64,000 bases of DNA, from assembly GCA_905221615.1 (NCBI GenBank), contig CAJNDT010006194.1:62001-126000 (forward strand), read 5' to 3'. A program made the translations under genes and the position numbers. Below are positions 1-10,984 of the stretch, in pieces. How positions within the stretch are numbered: position 1 is the stretch's first letter; each line of letters begins with the position of its first letter. Under the pieces are notes generated by a model. That model made no database searches. It was not told the origin of the DNA and saw only the letters and a program-made list of their open reading frames with translations. Source of the DNA: Symbiodinium sp. CCMP2592. Lineage: Eukaryota; Sar; Dinophyceae; Suessiales; Symbiodiniaceae.

Positions 1-472
1 CTCTAACTCTGAAGCCCAAAGCATAGACCCTAAACTCAGAGTTGGCGAAGCAAGGCTCTTGGCAAGCACTTGACAGCTTTCGCAAAGCCGATTCAACCCA
101 CCAGGTGGCATTCTGAGGCCTGGCCATAGCAGCGTTGTTGCTTTGGGGTCGAGGGGTTACGATGGTTGATGGTTTCGGATTTCGGGCTTATGGTTTGGGA
201 TGTAGGGCTTAGAGGAGTAAATGCTGCCGGGGATAAAGTAGACAGGGACTAGGTTTGGGGTCTAAGTGCAATCGTTTAAGGTTCGGCTTGGCTGTCTCTT
301 GCTTTTAGAAGGTTCGGGTTCTTGGGTGGGTTTGAAAGAAAAACTGGTGCTAAACCCCAGACACAGAAGACTTCGAAATTGTGAGGGGATAATGGTCTAG
401 CGTGCTGAGATTGCTGTTATTTATGCTATTTGGGTGCTGGATTCATGGGGGCTTAGGGTTTGGACTCGTTGG

Positions 473-510
<38 letters not shown>

Positions 511-1440
511 CTTTGGGCTTGGAGTTTCGGTTGATTGTGGCGAAAACGACACTGTTCAACCCAAGCCCTAGGCCCTAAATTTCAAACTCTGAGTTCCTGC
601 CCTATACAACCGGGCAACCCACCATTCGTAGAACCATATATGTAATTCGCAAACCCCCTCCCTAGCTCTCTCGCTTCTGGGGCTGCGAGGCTTCGTCAGT
701 CTCCCGTGGATCAGGAACTGAGAGGCATTTGTCGAGCACTTGTTGGATGCGTTGCTGTAGGGTCGTTATGTAACCGCAAGTTAGGGTTTTTTCATCAGGG
801 TTCCGTTTCAATAGGGAAAACTCTGGTATTAAAAAGTTCGACGGCTGAGAGTAAAGGAACTATTTAAAATACATAGTGGAGAGTGTTGCATACGGGTCTT
901 GGTAAGCATCTTAGGCTTCTACCAGGGCTTCACGGAGTCTTGGGCTTTGGCGACGGCAGTCAGGAAATCGGATTCGGAGTTTAGGGATCTAGATGGTGTT
1001 AGGGTTCGCCGAAGGACATCCTGACATCCCAACAGCAATTTCGGGACATCTTAACACCCAAATTCTGCACTTCCAGGAACAAGCCACAGGAGTACTGTGT
1101 GCTGGCCTTCGCCAGCCAGTGGCAGCTTAGAGGTCAGCGCAGTCCTGAGGGTGCCAGACATAACATGCTTCAGTTCAGGCTCTTATGTATCTTGTTTACC
1201 GGCTGGGACTGTTCTGTGGCTTGGGTCTAGGGCTTGTAATTCGAATAACCACATCTTCATCCTTCTCGTGAAAGTTGTGACTTATATCGTCGGGATGGTG
1301 GACGAAGAGGTTGGAAACGATTAAAGACCCTACTCCAAAAACGCTGATCCCAAAAGCCTCAACCCTAACGCCTACCCAGAGACCCTAATTCATGAAGGAA
1401 TGTACGTACCTTGCATTATTTAGGGTTTGGGGGTTTAGGG
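1..1440. other. Repeat-rich sequence without a firm gene
   Basis: Scattered TTTAGGG-like words and one long poly-G run. A weak coding-like patch on the minus strand lies at about 60-140 and another on the plus strand at 685-760. Neither has convincing splice borders, so no gene is called. Confidence 0.5.
475..510. repeat. Poly-G run (36 G)
   Basis: An uninterrupted run of 36 guanines, which is poly-C on the minus strand. A shorter minus-strand poly-C at 4402-4413 directly precedes a splice acceptor, but no exon was recognised after this one. The length may be unreliable in assembly. Confidence 0.85.
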
Positions 1441-1449
1441 TTTAGGGGA

Positions 1450-1575
1450 TTTGTTGTTGCGTCTTTGGGCGCCGGTAGTCTTGCCAAGGAACCGAGGTGG
1501 AGGCAATGCCGGCAGCCGGGCCGTTGGTGAGAGCCGCCACCATGTCCTGGGTAGCCACCGCTTTTGTGACAGGCT
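1450..1575 (-). CDS. Exon-like fragment, unknown protein
   Basis: An open minus frame of GC-rich codons contains VATQDMVAALTNGPAAG followed by a Trp/Tyr-rich stretch. The frame runs on into a family A element at 1591-1693, so only this part is likely coding. No domain recognised. Splice borders are uncertain; a possible acceptor lies near 1575. Confidence 0.4.
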
Positions 1576-1590
1576 TTGGGTGTAGGATTT

Positions 1591-1693
1591 GGGCGTTTCC
1601 GAACCGAGGGGATCCTAATATAGTACCCTTAATAGTAGGATCCGTATTTTTAAGGACCCCAAAATAAGGTGCCCCTAATTTTCGGAAACTCCC
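1591..1693. mobile_element. MITE family A, decayed left end
   Basis: The right end reads TTTTCGGAAACTCCC and the left end is a decayed copy of GGGAGTTTCCGAAAA. The interior has the family hallmarks TAATATAGTACCC and GACCCCAAAATAAGGT. No coding capacity. Other copies are at 31.3, 47.4, 58.5, 59.6 and 63.8 kb. Confidence 0.75.
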
Positions 1694-3890
1694 ATTTAGG
1701 TTTAGGACATTGTGGCAGCATGGTGTTGCTTCGAGCAATTACCGGGCCTAGGTCTTTCAGAGTTTAGTCTTGGAATCCTTGTGGAATCCCAAACAAAACC
1801 TGCAGAACCTTATGAGCCCTAAGACCCCATATAGGGGCCGTAACACGGGTCTAACGTTTTCGGGTCTTGTGCTGGAGGGCTGGGCCTGGGGTAGACTGCT
1901 TTGGGCTGCCATGAGGCTTCGGGACATGGTTGGGGGTTTTGTGGGTGGAAGGGTTTAGGCTTAGCCCTGCTCAACCGCAAGCCCCAAACCGCTCAGTGTC
2001 CCAAACCGGAGTCGAGGGTGGATACGGTTGGGGATATGGGATTTTAGCCCTTGCCATATGGGATGCCGGCCAAATTAGGGACCCCACAGCGTACATCACT
2101 CGCATAACGCCAAAGTGATCTTGCACCCGAATGATCTTACGTGCGACATCAGGTCAAACTGTGCCGATCTAAATAACCACCTGGACCCAGACCCTAAACC
2201 CTAAACCCTGACTGAATCGTAAACCCTAAAGGCCCTAAACCCTAATATCAACATCTCCCAGCAAGTTCCTCTCAACCACCGAGGCAACAGTCTTAAACAC
2301 TCTTTGTAACAACTCGGTGACCTACATACACAACACGCACTGCAATCTAAAACATTAAAGCCCTCAGCCAGCCTAAAAAACTTGAGAAACCTTACATCTT
2401 AAGCCACAAACCCACAACACCCAAAAGGCCTAAATTGCTAACCCTACAAGCTTGCATCATACCCAGCCACGAGACCAGCAAGTGCAAGCCCGAAACTTTA
2501 AAACCGCCAGGCAAAAACCCAATGAAACCCCGACATCCCACACCCTCCAACCCCAAACCCAAAGCCCTTCGACCCCCAAATGTGGGACCCTTGTAGAACC
2601 TTCAAGGAACAAAGCACCAACTTCAAGAAACAAAACACCAAAACCCTAAACCCTAAACCGCAAAAAGACAGCCCTTTGTGCTGCTCGGGAGTCAGAGATG
2701 TCCGCAGTGCACAGAGCCTCGCATCAAAGGGCCATAGGACTGACTCAAAGCCTAAATCTCGCAGGGTCCAGAGTTTAGGACAAGTGTGTTAACACAACCA
2801 TATCGAGATTGTAGTAAGGCTCGACATTGATTTGTGGGATGTCGGGGCATATTTGGTGCTTCGTGGGTGGATAGAAGCAGGGTTGTAGGTCTAACGGTCG
2901 TTGGCATTCCAGCTGGCTCTCTTTAGTGCAAGCCCACCTCTGATAAAGCACGATTAATCGAATCCCAGGCCTTTACCAAGGCCCCTGCCTCCTGTCTCGT
3001 TTGGACTGTTGTCGTTCTTTTGAGATTCAGCAAGCTTCACAAGCAGGAATTTAGGTGGCTGCCACTGTAGGCAGTAGTGAACCAATAGCAAGCGACGATG
3101 CCTTTTCTCAGAGACAGTACCCATGCCCATGTACGATGCATGTTCCACGAGAAACACACAACGTAAAAGAGTCCAAACGCATCCGCATATGGGGATTGAA
3201 CCGAATCCGAAAACCTGAACTGTACCTCCAAACCAAGATAAAAGAACCCTGAGTAGCCCTATAAACCCTGCACTGGCATCGTGAACCCACTTACACACCT
3301 CCACTAAATTCCCTTATTCCTTATTGGGGTTCAGTACCCATGAAAATGTAACATGTTACCCAACTCTGTATGACTCCCTAAACACGCCTTCTGGTCGGCA
3401 CCCACTTGGCAGTCCGAGACGGCGAGGGCCCTCGGGCTCGGACTTTTTCAGTTTCATAAGGGTTTTATGATGTCGAGTTAAGGGGGTTTTGAATAAACAG
3501 CAGCAGTATCTACTTTCAGAGCCTATACAAGCATACCGTGATATACACCATTATAATGTCTACGGTCAAAAGACCACGCGATCACTATGATTCAGGCCTC
3601 TGTACAAAAAACCATAGAACACTGCAAAATCGTTATGGCAAGACATTCTAAACCTGCAGGCCCTAAGAGTGCATTCGGGGTCAGGCTTGTTTTGGGGCTT
3701 ACGGAAACGTAGCGCGAAGGAGCAGGCCCAGAAGCTTTCAGATCAGGGCTTCTGACGGCCTAGGGTTTAGGGGTTTAGGGGTTTAGGGATTAGAGGTTTA
3801 GGGTTTAGGGTTTTAGGGAATAGGGGTTTAGGATTTTGGGGATTAGAGGTTTGGGTTTAGGGTTTAGGGATGGTTTTAACGGACGTTCAG
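1694..3890. other. Intergenic or intronic repeat-rich stretch
   Basis: CCCTAAA-like words are dense at 2190-2700. Open frames at 2452-2792 are translations of these repeats. A small minus patch at 3388-3436 (ALAVSDCQVGADQKA) could be an exon but has no clear borders. A degenerate TTTAGGG array occupies 3760-3870. Confidence 0.5.
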
Positions 3891-3963
3891 GAGTTCCTTG
3901 AGGGCCCTTTCCAAGGTTGCGGACAAGTTGAACAACTACCATGTCAAAATGCAAGACTCATAA
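3891..3963 (+). CDS. Possible terminal exon
   Basis: After a possible AG acceptor at 3889-3890, an open plus frame reads SSLRALSKVADKLNNYHVKM and continues to a TAA at 3961-3963. Composition is protein-like and contains no repeat words. An alternative overlapping frame is also open. Unknown function. Confidence 0.35.
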
Positions 3964-4168
3964 GAATGTCTTCCTGCGCTGTCGATGGCTGGGATTTGTT
4001 CATAATTCCTGAAGGCTGCTGAAATCGAAAATTGTGTTTAGGGTTTAAAGCGGCATCTGTTTTTTCAGACTCCTTGCTGAAGTGAACATTCTGTTTGTGC
4101 CGGCACGGGGGCTAGCTAACACCTGAGCCCCGGACCCTGAGCCCTAACTCCTGAACTCTGAATAAGCA

Positions 4169-4277
4169 ACTGCTGGGCCTTAATAATTACCTATACTATT
4201 TTGGGGGCTCCTTGCTATAGTTATAGTATAATGGGCCCCAAAACCCCATTCGAATTCAGGCCCCAATATTAGGCCCT
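4169..4277. mobile_element. MITE family C
   Basis: The ends read GGGCCTTAATAATTA and the inverse of GGGCCTAATATTGGGGCC, with the family interior (AGTTATAGTATAATGGGCCCC). It abuts the exon-like segment at 4270-4399 and seems to have truncated its downstream part. Confidence 0.6.
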
Positions 4278-4399
4278 TGTCTTGCATTCGGTCCACAATT
4301 TTCGGGTCGAAGACCACGCCTGTCGCGGTCTTCTTCCACTCGGTTGTTGCGGCGATGCTGTTCCGAAACGTCTTTGCGATATTCTCGGGATTGCTCGAG
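4270..4399 (-). CDS. Internal exon after a poly-C acceptor
   Basis: On the minus strand a run of 12 C followed by AG gives a textbook pyrimidine-tract acceptor. The following frame is open for about 43 codons and includes NIAKTFRNSIAATTEWKKTA and GVVFDPKIVDRMQDKG. Its 3' side runs into a family C MITE, so no clean donor is seen. The preceding exon is probably 4524-4624. No domain was recognised. The composition is strongly protein-like. Confidence 0.55.
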
Positions 4400-4447
4400 C
4401 TGGGGGGGGGGGGTAAATCCTAAACCCCAAACCCCTAAACCCTCCTG

Positions 4448-4524
4448 GACCCCCCAACTACCCTCTAATATACCTCAAATACCCATTATTAAGGACGATA
4501 AGGGATCCATTAAAGGTAGGGGTC
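4448..4524. mobile_element. MITE-like palindrome (also at 18.5 kb)
   Basis: The ends GACCCCCCAACTACC and GGTAGGGGTC are inverted. The interior (CTCTAATATACC, ATAAGGGATCC) matches the element at 18472-18610 in inverted orientation. It sits at the 3' edge of the exon at 4524-4624. Confidence 0.55.
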
Positions 4525-4624
4525 GGTCAGGAGCTCGAAAAGTTTGGGGCTTCTGGCCTTTGCCATACCCATCAGCTTCTCCCTGAGCTCTTTTATGTCG
4601 ATCAGGGGGCCCCGGACCACCATT
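4524..4624 (-). CDS. Exon, probable translation start
   Basis: An acceptor-like AG at 4625-4626 precedes AATGG. The frame from ATG at 4623 reads MVVRGPLIDIKELREKLMGM and then AKARSPKLFELLTDP. Lys/Arg/Leu-rich helical composition is protein-like. The frame enters the palindromic element at 4448-4524, where it stops. With the next minus exon at 4270-4399 it probably belongs to one gene. The family is not recognised. Confidence 0.5.
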
Positions 4625-4999
4625 CTGAGTATTGAAATCAAACCCTGAACCCCTAAATCCTAAACCTTTAAGTTGGACTCTAAACACTCAACTTTAAACC
4701 CCTAATTCGGAAGCTCATCAAAGCAATCGGCTGCAGCCTTAACCCAAAAGCTAACAGTTTAGGGATTCAGGGTTTAGGGTTAGGGTTTCGTGCAGCCGGG
4801 GTTTAGGGTTTAAGGTTTTTTTAAGGTTTAGGAGCAGTAATGCCCTCACACCCAACCCATCACCCAGCCTCCTAAACCCCCCAAGGCCGTCAACTCTGAG
4901 ACGCGGGCGTGAACTGAGAGATCCATGCGAAGGAGGAGATGATGTTCCTCTAGCTTAGCACACGTTTTGCCTTCGGATTCGGTCGTACATGTTTATGAT

Positions 5000-5596
5000 T
5001 TATGAGATCTAGTGAACGGGAAATTAGAGTTGAGCACTACCAGGTCCGCATTTTCGGAGAGTATTATTTGATATTTCTGCACTTGGTAGGGAGATTGTGC
5101 TAGTGCTAAGGAGGGCGAAGGCGAGGCGGAGTTCTGCCCCCGCAAATCCCAGGCTGCCCCAAGCAGGGTGAGGACGTGCAGGGCCTCAGCCGGCCCCTGC
5201 CTCACGAAGAGCAGTCGTTGAAGAGCCCGAAGGGCCAGTCGTCGACACCGGGTGCCATGTTGCCGAAGCTCGGGAGTTGATCCACACCAGCTTTTGATGC
5301 TGCCGGCTGGCATTACATTTTGTAGCTGGAGCTTGAGCCAAGGCCCCTGCAGCCAAGTGCTGCGGTGGAGGCTGCAGAAGTGTCAGCGGGGCGACCTGCA
5401 TCCACGGCCCAGCACCAAATGTGGTGCTAGTCCTCTCCAGTGGTTCCTCAAAGCGAGGAACGCGCTGCAAAACCAGGCCTCCCGGAAACCAGGCCAGTTC
5501 AACCTCTCCGGCTGCAGCTTTTCGCATGGAAAGGAAGCATCGCTTGCACTTCCTCTCGGGCAATTCCGGAAGCTGATGGTCAACGAGGCTACACAC
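5000..5596 (-). CDS. GC-rich coding-like region, unknown protein
   Basis: Two overlapping minus frames are long and GC-rich. One (5186-5596) begins MCSLVDHQLPELPERKCKRC; the other (4993-5313) contains LALRALQRLLFVRQGPAEAL. The switch near 5250-5300 may be an intron or a frameshift. No domain recognised. Plus-strand frames of similar length are open too, so the strand call is tentative. Confidence 0.35.
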
Positions 5597-6607
5597 CCCT
5601 TTATGACCATAGTAAAATACGGGTTTACATATTGTCTTGGGTTTTATATGAACAAAATAACAAAAATAATTTAACTTGAAGCGTAAGTCATTCTAGGGGG
5701 GTTCCCGGCGGGGATCCTGTGACTTAGGTTTTGAGATCGTTCAGGTCTTTAGGAAGCCCCCCCCCCCCTTGTTGGATGAAAGAAACCCAAGACTGCTGCA
5801 ACAAGCCCCTGCTGACTTCACGTATTTCAAGCGTGGGCTTCGGGAGTCTTCGTTCTCAACTCTCAACTCGAGGCACCGTACTTACAGTGAATCAACCATA
5901 GTCCCCCTGAACATGGAGCTGTCGCATACCGGAAAAGCTGGTAAATCCCCAAGGTCGCACGGTTGGGCGCCTCCCCTCGCCGGTTTAGAACAAGACGGCA
6001 TCCCAATGCTCTGTATACCAGGGTCTTGTTGAACTGTTGTTGGCGGCATCCTCTTGGGACCTTGGAAGATCAAGAGCGTTGAAGAGCACAAGTCAGGTTA
6101 CCCGTTTGCCTAAATATTCCTATGATACCCACAAACCCCCAAACCCCGCAAGCCTAGCCCTGAAAATTAAGCCTTCAAACCCTGACAGCTTCTCGCATGC
6201 TATCCCCATAGTTCTGGTCGTTGGCCTGATATGCCCTGTTTTGACGTATGTAGAACTGTGTGTTCAACATATATTCGTAGCTCATATCACCGTAGACTCA
6301 AGAAGAGACACACAAAACATACAAATTGCCCACCTAGAACCTGGACCCTCGCCCAACTACATGTACCCTCGAGCATACTCTAAACACCCACTATTGAAGA
6401 CCACAAGGGCTCTATTAAAGGGCTTTTGAAGGGTCCTGGAAGAGCACTGAGGTTTCTCTCATATAGGTGCCCTCTCGGAGCGAATAGGGCTTTGGGGGAA
6501 TATTCCGTTAAACGTATACTAAGGAAGCCTTAATGAAAATCTTCCTAACTCGCAAAACCTATGTTGTTGAATCCTAAAAGCTCTTTAGCGGACCCTTGAA
6601 GGATGTC

Positions 6608-6820
6608 ATACCCTAAACCCTCAAGCCCCAAACAACCCTAAACCCTAAACTCCTAAACCCAAAGCTTTAAACCCCAAACAACTCTAAACCCTAAACCCAC
6701 AAAAACCCTAAACCCAAAACCCCAAAAGACCCTAAACCCTCAAACCCGAAAAATCCCTAAACTCTAAACCCCTAAACCCAGAAAACCCCAAAAACCCCTA
6801 AACCCTACACCTAAAGAGCT
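6608..6820. repeat. Degenerate telomere-like array, C-rich on plus
   Basis: About 210 bp of CCCTAAA with frequent one-base changes (CCCCAAA, CTCTAAA). Confidence 0.85.
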
Positions 6821-7149
6821 CTAACGAGCTCTCTGATGGCAGCCGAATTTCATGATGCCAACAGCGCAGGACCTCGCTGCGCGAATCTTGGGCTCATGGG
6901 ATTTTGGTGCAAACTTTGGGGGAGTTTGCAAGGCTCCAGAGGGCAATAGTTAATTAAGTTCTCTAGGGTTTAGGGTTTCGGGTTAAGTAGGCTGATCATT
7001 AAGTTGTGGGTCTTGTGGCACTTGGCATTCTTTTGATGGGGTTTTGCTGGATTTTCGACGGTTTGGAGGGGGACTTATGCTTTAGGCTTAGACTTCTGGG
7101 GTCTAGGATTCACGGTCTCAGGTTTCGGGCTTCGGGCCCCGACTGAGAT

Positions 7150-7310
7150 CTTAGGGTTTGGGTTTGTATGGTTTAGGGTTTAGGGTTTGGGTTTAGGGTT
7201 TAGGGTTTAGGGTTTAGGGTTTGGGTTTAGGGTTTAGGGTTTAGGGTTTAGGGTTTGGGTTTAGGGTTTAGGGTTTAGGGTTTAGGGTTTAGGGTTTAGG
7301 TTTCAAGGTT
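7150..7310. repeat. TTTAGGG array, nearly canonical
   Basis: About 20 copies of TTTAGGG, G-rich on plus, with occasional loss of one base (TTTGGG). It is one of the two best preserved telomere-like arrays in the window, the other being at 54.1 kb. Confidence 0.9.
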
Positions 7311-7336
7311 TAGGTGTCTAAGGTTTATAGCGAACC

Positions 7337-7431
7337 CCAGAAAGTTGGAACATGGATTTAGGACGATTAGTGCTGGGATCCCCTATACTTTACTTTAAGG
7401 GCATGAGGCTCATGATGTTCCAACTTTCTGG
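7337..7431. mobile_element. MITE family D
   Basis: Perfect inverted ends CCAGAAAGTTGGAAC and GTTCCAACTTTCTGG enclose an interior with GGGATCCCCTATACTTTA. It lies directly after the 7.2 kb telomere-like array. Other copies are at 29.9, 31.1 and 63.9 kb. Confidence 0.85.
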
Positions 7432-7474
7432 CTTTTACTGTAGGTGTCTAAGGTTTAGGGGCTCTAGTGTTCAG

Positions 7475-7548
7475 GGCGTCGCGGGGGTAATTACGGCGTG
7501 GGAGCACAGGCAGTCGGTTGACCTGCAAGCTGCGACGTGCTCTAAACT
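7475..7548 (+). CDS. Exon-like fragment cut by a MITE
   Basis: After an AG at 7473-7474 the plus frame reads GVAGVITAWEHRQSVDLQAA and then TCSK, with GC-rich codons. A family B element starts at 7550, so the natural 3' end is not visible. No domain recognised. Confidence 0.45.
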
Positions 7549-7549
7549 A

Positions 7550-7658
7550 CTTGGAGGTTCAGGGGTAGGTATACGTGGGGTTTAAGTCCCCTAACATGGG
7601 TTGTACGTACAGTTACCCTGCTTATACCCCTACTTATAACTACCCATGAACCTCCAAG
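7550..7658. mobile_element. MITE family B, TA-flanked
   Basis: Ends CTTGGAGGTTCA and TGAACCTCCAAG are inverted, and TA flanks both sides. The interior has the AAGTCCCCTAA and GTTACCCTGCTTAT segments shared by the family. Short and non-coding. Confidence 0.85.
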
Positions 7659-7849
7659 TAGGGTAATTCTGGTTGCTCAGTGACTTCGATGCACCTCCCG
7701 GAACCCTTGTACACTCAAACAAGGGTATGGTCCCAAAATACAGGGCATCTAGGGATCTAATCGAGGGTTTATAGGGCTTTAAGGATTTTAGGGCTTAGGG
7801 TCTAGGTCCCTTCAAAAAGCCCCTAAAAGTCTTCCGGGTCACTTCGGGT

Positions 7850-7925
7850 CCGCGCAGGCGCTGCCCGCGGCACGAATCTGGAGGATGACTCGGACGATGT
7901 AGGAAGCCTTGTGACTGCACAAGGC
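7850..7925 (+). CDS. Possible exon
   Basis: A plus frame reads GSLRVRAGAARGTNLEDDSD and continues DVGSLVTAQG in a GC-rich patch among repeats. A possible acceptor (AAAAG) and a GTGACT donor frame it weakly. Confidence 0.3.
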
Positions 7926-7997
7926 TCAAATTTTCCGCACACTATAAACCGTAAAGACCCTATAAACCCTATAAGCCCTAAACCCCCAAAATGCCTA

Positions 7998-8016
7998 TAT
8001 ATATATATATATATAC

Positions 8017-8053
<37 letters not shown>

Positions 8054-8055
8054 CA
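7998..8055. repeat. (TA)n/(CATA)n microsatellite
   Basis: About 58 bp of TA and ATAC repeats. Tyr/Ile-rich frames on the minus strand here are repeat translations. Confidence 0.9.
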
Positions 8056-8345
8056 TATGTAAACCCACAACCCAAAACTGCTAGGGGACTTTGGCGGTTT
8101 CGAGGCAAAGGCGAGCAAAGGCGCCTCGACAGCTGCATTTGCTGGAGTTCAGTTCGGAGTTCAGGATACGTGAACAAGGGACCCAGGATTGTAAAGCCCT
8201 TGCCTTATACATACCTGAGCCCCAAAAGTATGTAGAATAGTGGCCGTTTTATGGGTTTTGGGCCGTTAGTTTACCTACTTTTGGGGGGTTTAGGTAAGCC
8301 TTCTGCAAACCCCGCTAGCACTGCGTAACCCTGTAAAATACTTAC

Positions 8346-8464
8346 AGTCCCAAACAAAACACGTGCTTCGGGCGAGTGGCGGAGTTGGTGACGTCCACGG
8401 CGCACTGCACGATGTCGTAGTCGCGGTTGCGCTGCTGGTCCTTGTGCCTGTGCTCTTCTTGAAA
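8346..8464 (-). CDS. Internal exon of a Cys-containing protein
   Basis: The minus strand shows an acceptor CTTTACAG ending at 8465 and a donor GTAAGT starting at 8345. The 119-bp exon reads QQRNRDYDIVQCAVDVTNSA in one frame, followed by TRPKHVFCLGL. The core RNRD-x-D-xx-QC-xx-DVT recurs in the exon at 60.9 kb (RNRDFDYFQCSMDVT), which supports both the frame and a shared family. Function unknown. Confidence 0.65.
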
Positions 8465-8929
8465 CTGTAAAGGTCAACAGAGCAAAAAAATAGGTACATG
8501 GGTTTGGATGGTAGGTATGTGGGTTACTTAGGTACTCGGACACTGCGGGAAAATGCTTCACAAGCACTTTCTGATTTAGCTGGCGCTCAAAATTAAACCC
8601 TAAATCGTACACACGCCTTCAAAATCGCAGACATTAAACTCTGAAGCCGTAGGCACAAAACTGAAACCGGATAAGTTATTGCTTACTACCTGTCGATTTC
8701 AACAGTCCCCAAGCCACAATTATATTAAACAAGAAGGGTAGCCAAAAGTAGTCCCAAATCGATACTTTACTTAATCGGAGGGCATTGAACTAGAACCTAA
8801 ACCCTAAACCCCAGTGATTGATTACTAAGGGGCTGAGAACCCTAAACCAAGACAGGTTGACCTTATCAATAATTATGGTAGGCCTATATGAACCCCAAAA
8901 AGAGTTAAAGGTTACCTACACAGCTACTA

Positions 8930-9665
8930 AGTTTAAGAGCCATAAACCCTAATCCCTAAAACCCGAAAACCCTAAATCCTAATCCCTAAAACTTCCAAAC
9001 CCTAATCCCCAAAAACCCGAAACCCTAAACCCTAACCTCTAAACCCCAAAACCCTAAACCCTAATACCTAAAACCCTAAAACCTTAACCTCTAAAACACC
9101 AAAACCCTAATCCCTAAAACCTTAAAGCCCTAAACCGTAACCTCTAAAACCCCAAAACCCTAAACCCTAATCCCTAAAACCCTAAAACCTTAACCTCTAA
9201 AACACCAAAACCCTAATCCCTAAAACCCTAAAACCCTAAACCCTAACCTCTAAAACCCCAGAACCCTAAACCCTAATCCCTAAAACCCTGAAACCCAAAA
9301 ACCCTAAAACCTTAACCTCAAAAAACCAAAACCCTGAATCCCTAAAGCCCTAAACCCTAACCTCTAAAACCCCAAAACCCTAATCCCTAAAACCCTAAAG
9401 CCCAAAAACCTTAACCTCTAAAACACCAAAACCCTGAATCCCTAATCCCTAAAACCCTAAACCCTAACCTCTAAAACCCCAAAACCCTAAACCCTAATCC
9501 CTAAAACCCTAAACCCTAACCTCTAAAACCCCAAAACCCTAAACCCTAATCCCTAAAACCCTAAACCCTAACCTCTAAAACACCCAAACCCTAAACCCTA
9601 ATCCCTAAAACCCTAAACCCTAACCTCTAAAACCCCAAAACCCTAAACCCTAACCTCTAAACACC
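8930..9665. repeat. Degenerate CCCTAAA array with higher-order unit
   Basis: About 735 bp of CCCTAAA variants organised in a longer unit that alternates AACCCTAAACCCTAAT, CCCTAAAACC and CTCTAAAACCCC. The repeated phase of the variants shows amplification in blocks rather than one base-by-base decay. Confidence 0.9.
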
Positions 9666-9671
9666 CTTTAA

Positions 9672-9732
9672 AAGCGGCCCAGAAGCCCCTTGATCTTCAG
9701 CGCCTTCCTGAGCTTTGAAGTAACCAGGGAGA
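9672..9732 (-). CDS. Possible terminal exon
   Basis: A minus frame reads VTSKLRKALKIKGLLGRF then stops at TAA. It is basic and helix-like and lies just outside the telomere-like array. Borders are uncertain. Confidence 0.35.
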
Positions 9733-9895
9733 AAATATAGGTATAGACCTCTCTTTCATAATTCGCTCCCTTTAAGTAACATTCGGGTTTAGGGTTAAGG
9801 GTTCCCTTTAAGTAACATTAGGGTTTAGGGTTTAGAGTTCCCTTTAAGGAACAGGTCCCAAAAAAGTATCAAAAGTATGGTACTCCGAAGCCCAG

Positions 9896-9965
9896 CTTCT
9901 CAACCTTCGGAGAGGCTCCCGCGGGAACGAACTGCTTCCAGGGAGGGGAGATCGTCTCGGTGCGC
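9896..9965 (+). CDS. Internal exon, 70 bp
   Basis: Acceptor GCCCAG at 9890-9895 and donor GTGAGG at 9966. The frame reads FSTFGEAPAGTNCFQGGEIV then SVR. Third positions are G/C-rich. No domain recognised. Confidence 0.55.
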
Positions 9966-10319
9966 GTGAGGATCCTCAATCCGTGGGAGTTGAAGGGGCT
10001 TAGGGTTTTTTGGAGTGCGTAATTTGAATATGGGATCATGTCGAGCAGGATCGAGAGTGTCCAATAGTTAGAAACAGGATAATATAGGGGGTTTGCTAAC
10101 TACAATAGGATTTAAGGCGTCTAGCTAGAATATGGGGGCCTTGATAACTAGAATAGGATTTGGGGTATAATATGGGGGCCTTGAGAAATAGAGTAGTGTT
10201 TCGGGTGATATGAATTACGTGGGAATTTCCGCAGGACCCCAAAATAAGGTACCGCTACTTTTCGGTAAAAAACCTATGTAAATTATTGTCCATCGGAGTC
10301 GAAGGCGTCTGAGGGCCTT

Positions 10320-10498
10320 CTTGGAGGTTCATGGGTAGTTCTAAGTAGGGTTATAAGGGGATTTAGGGTTCCTTTAAGGGTTCTATAGGGTTTAGGGTTT
10401 AGGGTAGTTATAAGTAGAGTTATAAGTAGGGTAGTTATGCTTATAACCCATCTTAGGGGACTAAAAACCCTATTTATAACTTCCCCTGAACCTCCAAG
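10320..10498. mobile_element. MITE family B, long variant with telomere motif
   Basis: Ends CTTGGAGGTTCATGGG and CCCCTGAACCTCCAAG. Between duplicated AGTTATAAGTAG segments lies a module with CCTTTAAGGGTTCTATAGGG followed by TTTAGGGTTTAGGG. The same module occurs in the copy at 61.6-61.9 kb. Confidence 0.8.
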
Positions 10499-10542
10499 CA
10501 GGACTGGTTGGAGGGTTGAGGTTTCCCAGTTCTCCTTGAAAA

Positions 10543-10673
10543 TTATTCATGTAGGGGCCTTAATAGTTAGAATAGGGCCTGGGGCCCCGTTATAGTACAC
10601 TTAAAAAGGAGGAAACTTAAGGACTAATATAGGTACTGATTGAGGCCCCCATAATTAGCCACCAGTTGATCAC
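10543..10673. mobile_element. MITE family C
   Basis: Left end TGTAGGGGCCTTAATAGTTAG and the inverse end AGGCCCCCATAATTAG bracket the family interior (GGGGCCCCGTTATAGTACA). Confidence 0.7.
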
Positions 10674-10984
10674 TATCATTCGGTTTAGGAGTCGGAAAAT
10701 CTGCTGCCCAGGATGATCTTTAGTCACAGGGCTTACGGCTACGGCTTGCGGCTTTTAGGAAACCCAAACCCAACAAACTCTAAACCCCAAGTCCCAGACC
10801 GCCAAATCCGAAACCGAAACCCCCAAGAGCCCTAAGAGCCCTAAACCCCTAGAGCCGTAAGAGCCCTAAACCTTAAGAACCCCTAAACCCGAACTCTGCA
10901 ACTAGGGATCCTACTCTTTAGGGTACTATATTAGGGTCCCACATTTTCAAAAACACCAAATCCGAAACCCCGAACCCGAACTCT

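Larger units (their letters stand above)
5680..7336. other. Repeat-rich stretch with poly-C and CCCTAAA arrays
   Basis: Holds a short poly-C run near 5757, no firm gene, and a degenerate CCCTAAA array at 6608-6820. Open frames at 5769-6429 lack splice support and protein-like composition over any useful length. Confidence 0.45.

Noticed and set aside
8930-9665. CRISPR array
   Set aside because: Repeats have no unique spacers of constant length; it is a decayed telomere-like array in eukaryotic DNA.
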